From positions 1 through 6,364 of the forward strand of contig CAJWER010000174.1 of the NCBI GenBank assembly GCA_913030785.1: DNA of 6,364 nucleotides, given 5' to 3'. Origin of the DNA: an uncultured Chloroflexota bacterium. GTDB taxonomy: Bacteria; Chloroflexota; Dehalococcoidia; Lucifugimonadales; CAJWER01. The notes under the pieces are model-generated. The model did not search any database, was not told the DNA's origin, and worked only from the letters and a program-made list of their open reading frames with translations. This document shows, piece after piece, positions 5,923-6,364 of the stretch (within the stretch, counting starts at the first letter, position 1; each line of letters opens with the position of its first letter). The position numbers and the translations under genes were made by a program.

Positions 5923-6201
5923 ATGTCAAGGAAGAAGCATACACCAGAGCATGTCATCAATAAGCTTCGGGAAGCGGAGGTGGTTCTGGCCCAGGGGAGG
6001 ACAGTAGCCGAGGCAAGTCGTCAGATAGGAGTGACGGGGCAGACATTCTACCGGTGGCGTAACGAGTACGGGGGCCTGAGGATCGACCAGGTGAAGCGTC
6101 TGAAGCAGCTCGAAACGGAGAACACCCGTCTGAAGAGGGCTGTTGCCGACCTGACGCTGGATAACCAGATCTTTAGAGAGGCAGTTGAGGGAAACTTCTG
6201 A
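5923..6201 (+). CDS. IS3-family transposase OrfA (DNA-binding subunit)
   Basis: A 92-residue protein that recognises the element's ends and, alone, usually limits transposition. Seen: basic start MSRKKHTPEHVINKLREAE; helix-turn-helix at about 27-48 (TVAEASRQIGVTGQTFYRWRNEY); then a leucine-zipper-like coiled coil at about 57-84 with VKRLKQLETENTRLKRAV. It ends VEGNF, close to the usual end of IS407-type OrfA. Full length for the family. ATG at 5923 follows the purine-rich GGAGGAAGGGGGAGAA. Just before its stop lies the heptamer GGGAAAC, which can shift ribosomes into orfB to give the OrfAB transposase. No damage is visible. Confidence 0.9.
   Translation: MSRKKHTPEHVINKLREAEVVLAQGRTVAEASRQIGVTGQTFYRWRNEYGGLRIDQVKRLKQLETENTRLKRAVADLTLDNQIFREAVEGNF
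6189..6195 (+). other. Programmed -1 ribosomal frameshift heptamer
   Basis: The sequence G GGA AAC, in the orfA frame, fits X XXY YYZ exactly, with codons GGA (6190-6192) and AAC (6193-6195). The orfB frame is the -1 frame. It is blocked by TGA at 6186-6188 and becomes open precisely at 6189, so any fusion must form between this point and the orfA stop at 6199-6201. IS3 elements are known to make OrfAB this way. Slippage here would join ...VEGN to LLSQTT. No strong stimulatory hairpin is evident: GTGC-AGA-GCAC at 6226-6236 is weak and rather far. Confidence 0.6.
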
Positions 6202-6364
6202 GCCAGACCACCCGTCGTTGCCAGTGTGCAGAGCACGTTAGAGAGGTCTTCGGTGTCTCGGAGGGTCGAGCCTACAGAGCACTCGATCATCCCCGGTCCA
6301 CGCAACGGTATGAATCCTTGCCGACCGAAGACGAACAGGTACTCACCAACGACATCGTGGAGCT
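6198..6364 (+). CDS. IS3-family transposase OrfB (5' part; truncated by window end)
   Basis: A frame in -1 relation to orfA continues open to the window edge (55 codons from CTG 6198, or three more from 6189). It reads LSQTTRRCQCAEHVREVFG, then VSEGRAYRALDHPRSTQRYE and DEQVLTNDIVEL. This matches the N-terminal region of IS3-family OrfB, where VSERRACRVL...RSTQRY is typical. The DDE integrase core lies beyond the window, so catalytic integrity cannot be judged. There is no ATG or ribosome site at the start. Expression as an OrfAB fusion through the GGGAAAC heptamer is the likely route. Confidence 0.8.
   Translation, partial: MSQTTRRCQCAEHVREVFGVSEGRAYRALDHPRSTQRYESLPTEDEQVLTNDIVE

Larger units (their letters stand above)
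5858..6364 (+). mobile_element. IS3-family insertion sequence, left part (right end outside the window)
   Basis: The stretch contains an IS3-type orfA, a -1 frameshift site and the start of orfB in the expected order. IS3-family ends begin with TG; TGACCTGCCCCCC at 5858 is a fitting left end, 65 bases before the orfA start, a normal distance. The orfA/orfB sequences resemble the IS407-like branch. The right end, its inverted repeat and any target-site duplication are not in the window, so the left boundary is provisional and whether the element is intact is unknown. It lies 48 bases upstream of the lipoprotein start and is divergent from it. Confidence 0.8.

Noticed and set aside
5810..5944. 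N-terminal extension of the lipoprotein to an ATG at 5944
   Set aside because: It would overlap the IS left end and orfA start and place 45 residues before an otherwise perfect lipoprotein signal peptide.

Overview
The window looks like chromosomal DNA from a bacterium of the phylum Chloroflexota, possibly a Dehalococcoidia/SAR202-type lineage. The main hint is the lipoprotein at 4670-5809. Its N-terminal linker (an Ala/Val/Glu/Met-rich helix followed by long Thr-Pro runs) is a style I associate with that phylum. Nothing here, such as rRNA, proves the assignment, so it is an inference. The DNA is fairly GC-rich, and genes lie on both strands with short gaps.

Left part (1-1695): a truncated medium-chain dehydrogenase (minus strand) is divergent from a complete GH33-type sialidase (plus strand) across a 163-base gap. 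Middle part (1752-3777): two tandem minus-strand ATPase genes of an oligopeptide/dipeptide-type ABC transporter, DppD-like then DppF-like, converge on the sialidase. No permease or binding-protein gene is next to them. A link between sialidase and transporter (release and uptake of a sugar or peptide) is conceivable but rests only on proximity.

Right of the ATPases (3885-4590) is a stretch of gene debris. It holds a RadC-type JAB-domain remnant with a lost metal-ligand histidine, an excisionase-type helix-turn-helix remnant on the plus strand that appears frameshifted, and a minus-strand helix-turn-helix-like fragment without a convincing start. I read this as the worn remains of a mobile or phage-like element. 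The 107 bases at 3778-3884, between the RadC remnant and the DppD-like gene, hold no gene I can see.

The most distinctive gene is at 4670-5809 (minus): a predicted lipoprotein joining a cyclophilin-type peptidyl-prolyl isomerase to a plastocyanin-like copper-binding domain through Thr/Pro linkers. It lies between two imperfect copies of a 36-base element (4585-4620 and 5820-5855). The right end holds the left part of an IS3-family insertion sequence (from about 5858), with orfA, a well-formed -1 frameshift heptamer, and the start of orfB cut off by the window end. No RNA genes or CRISPR arrays were seen.
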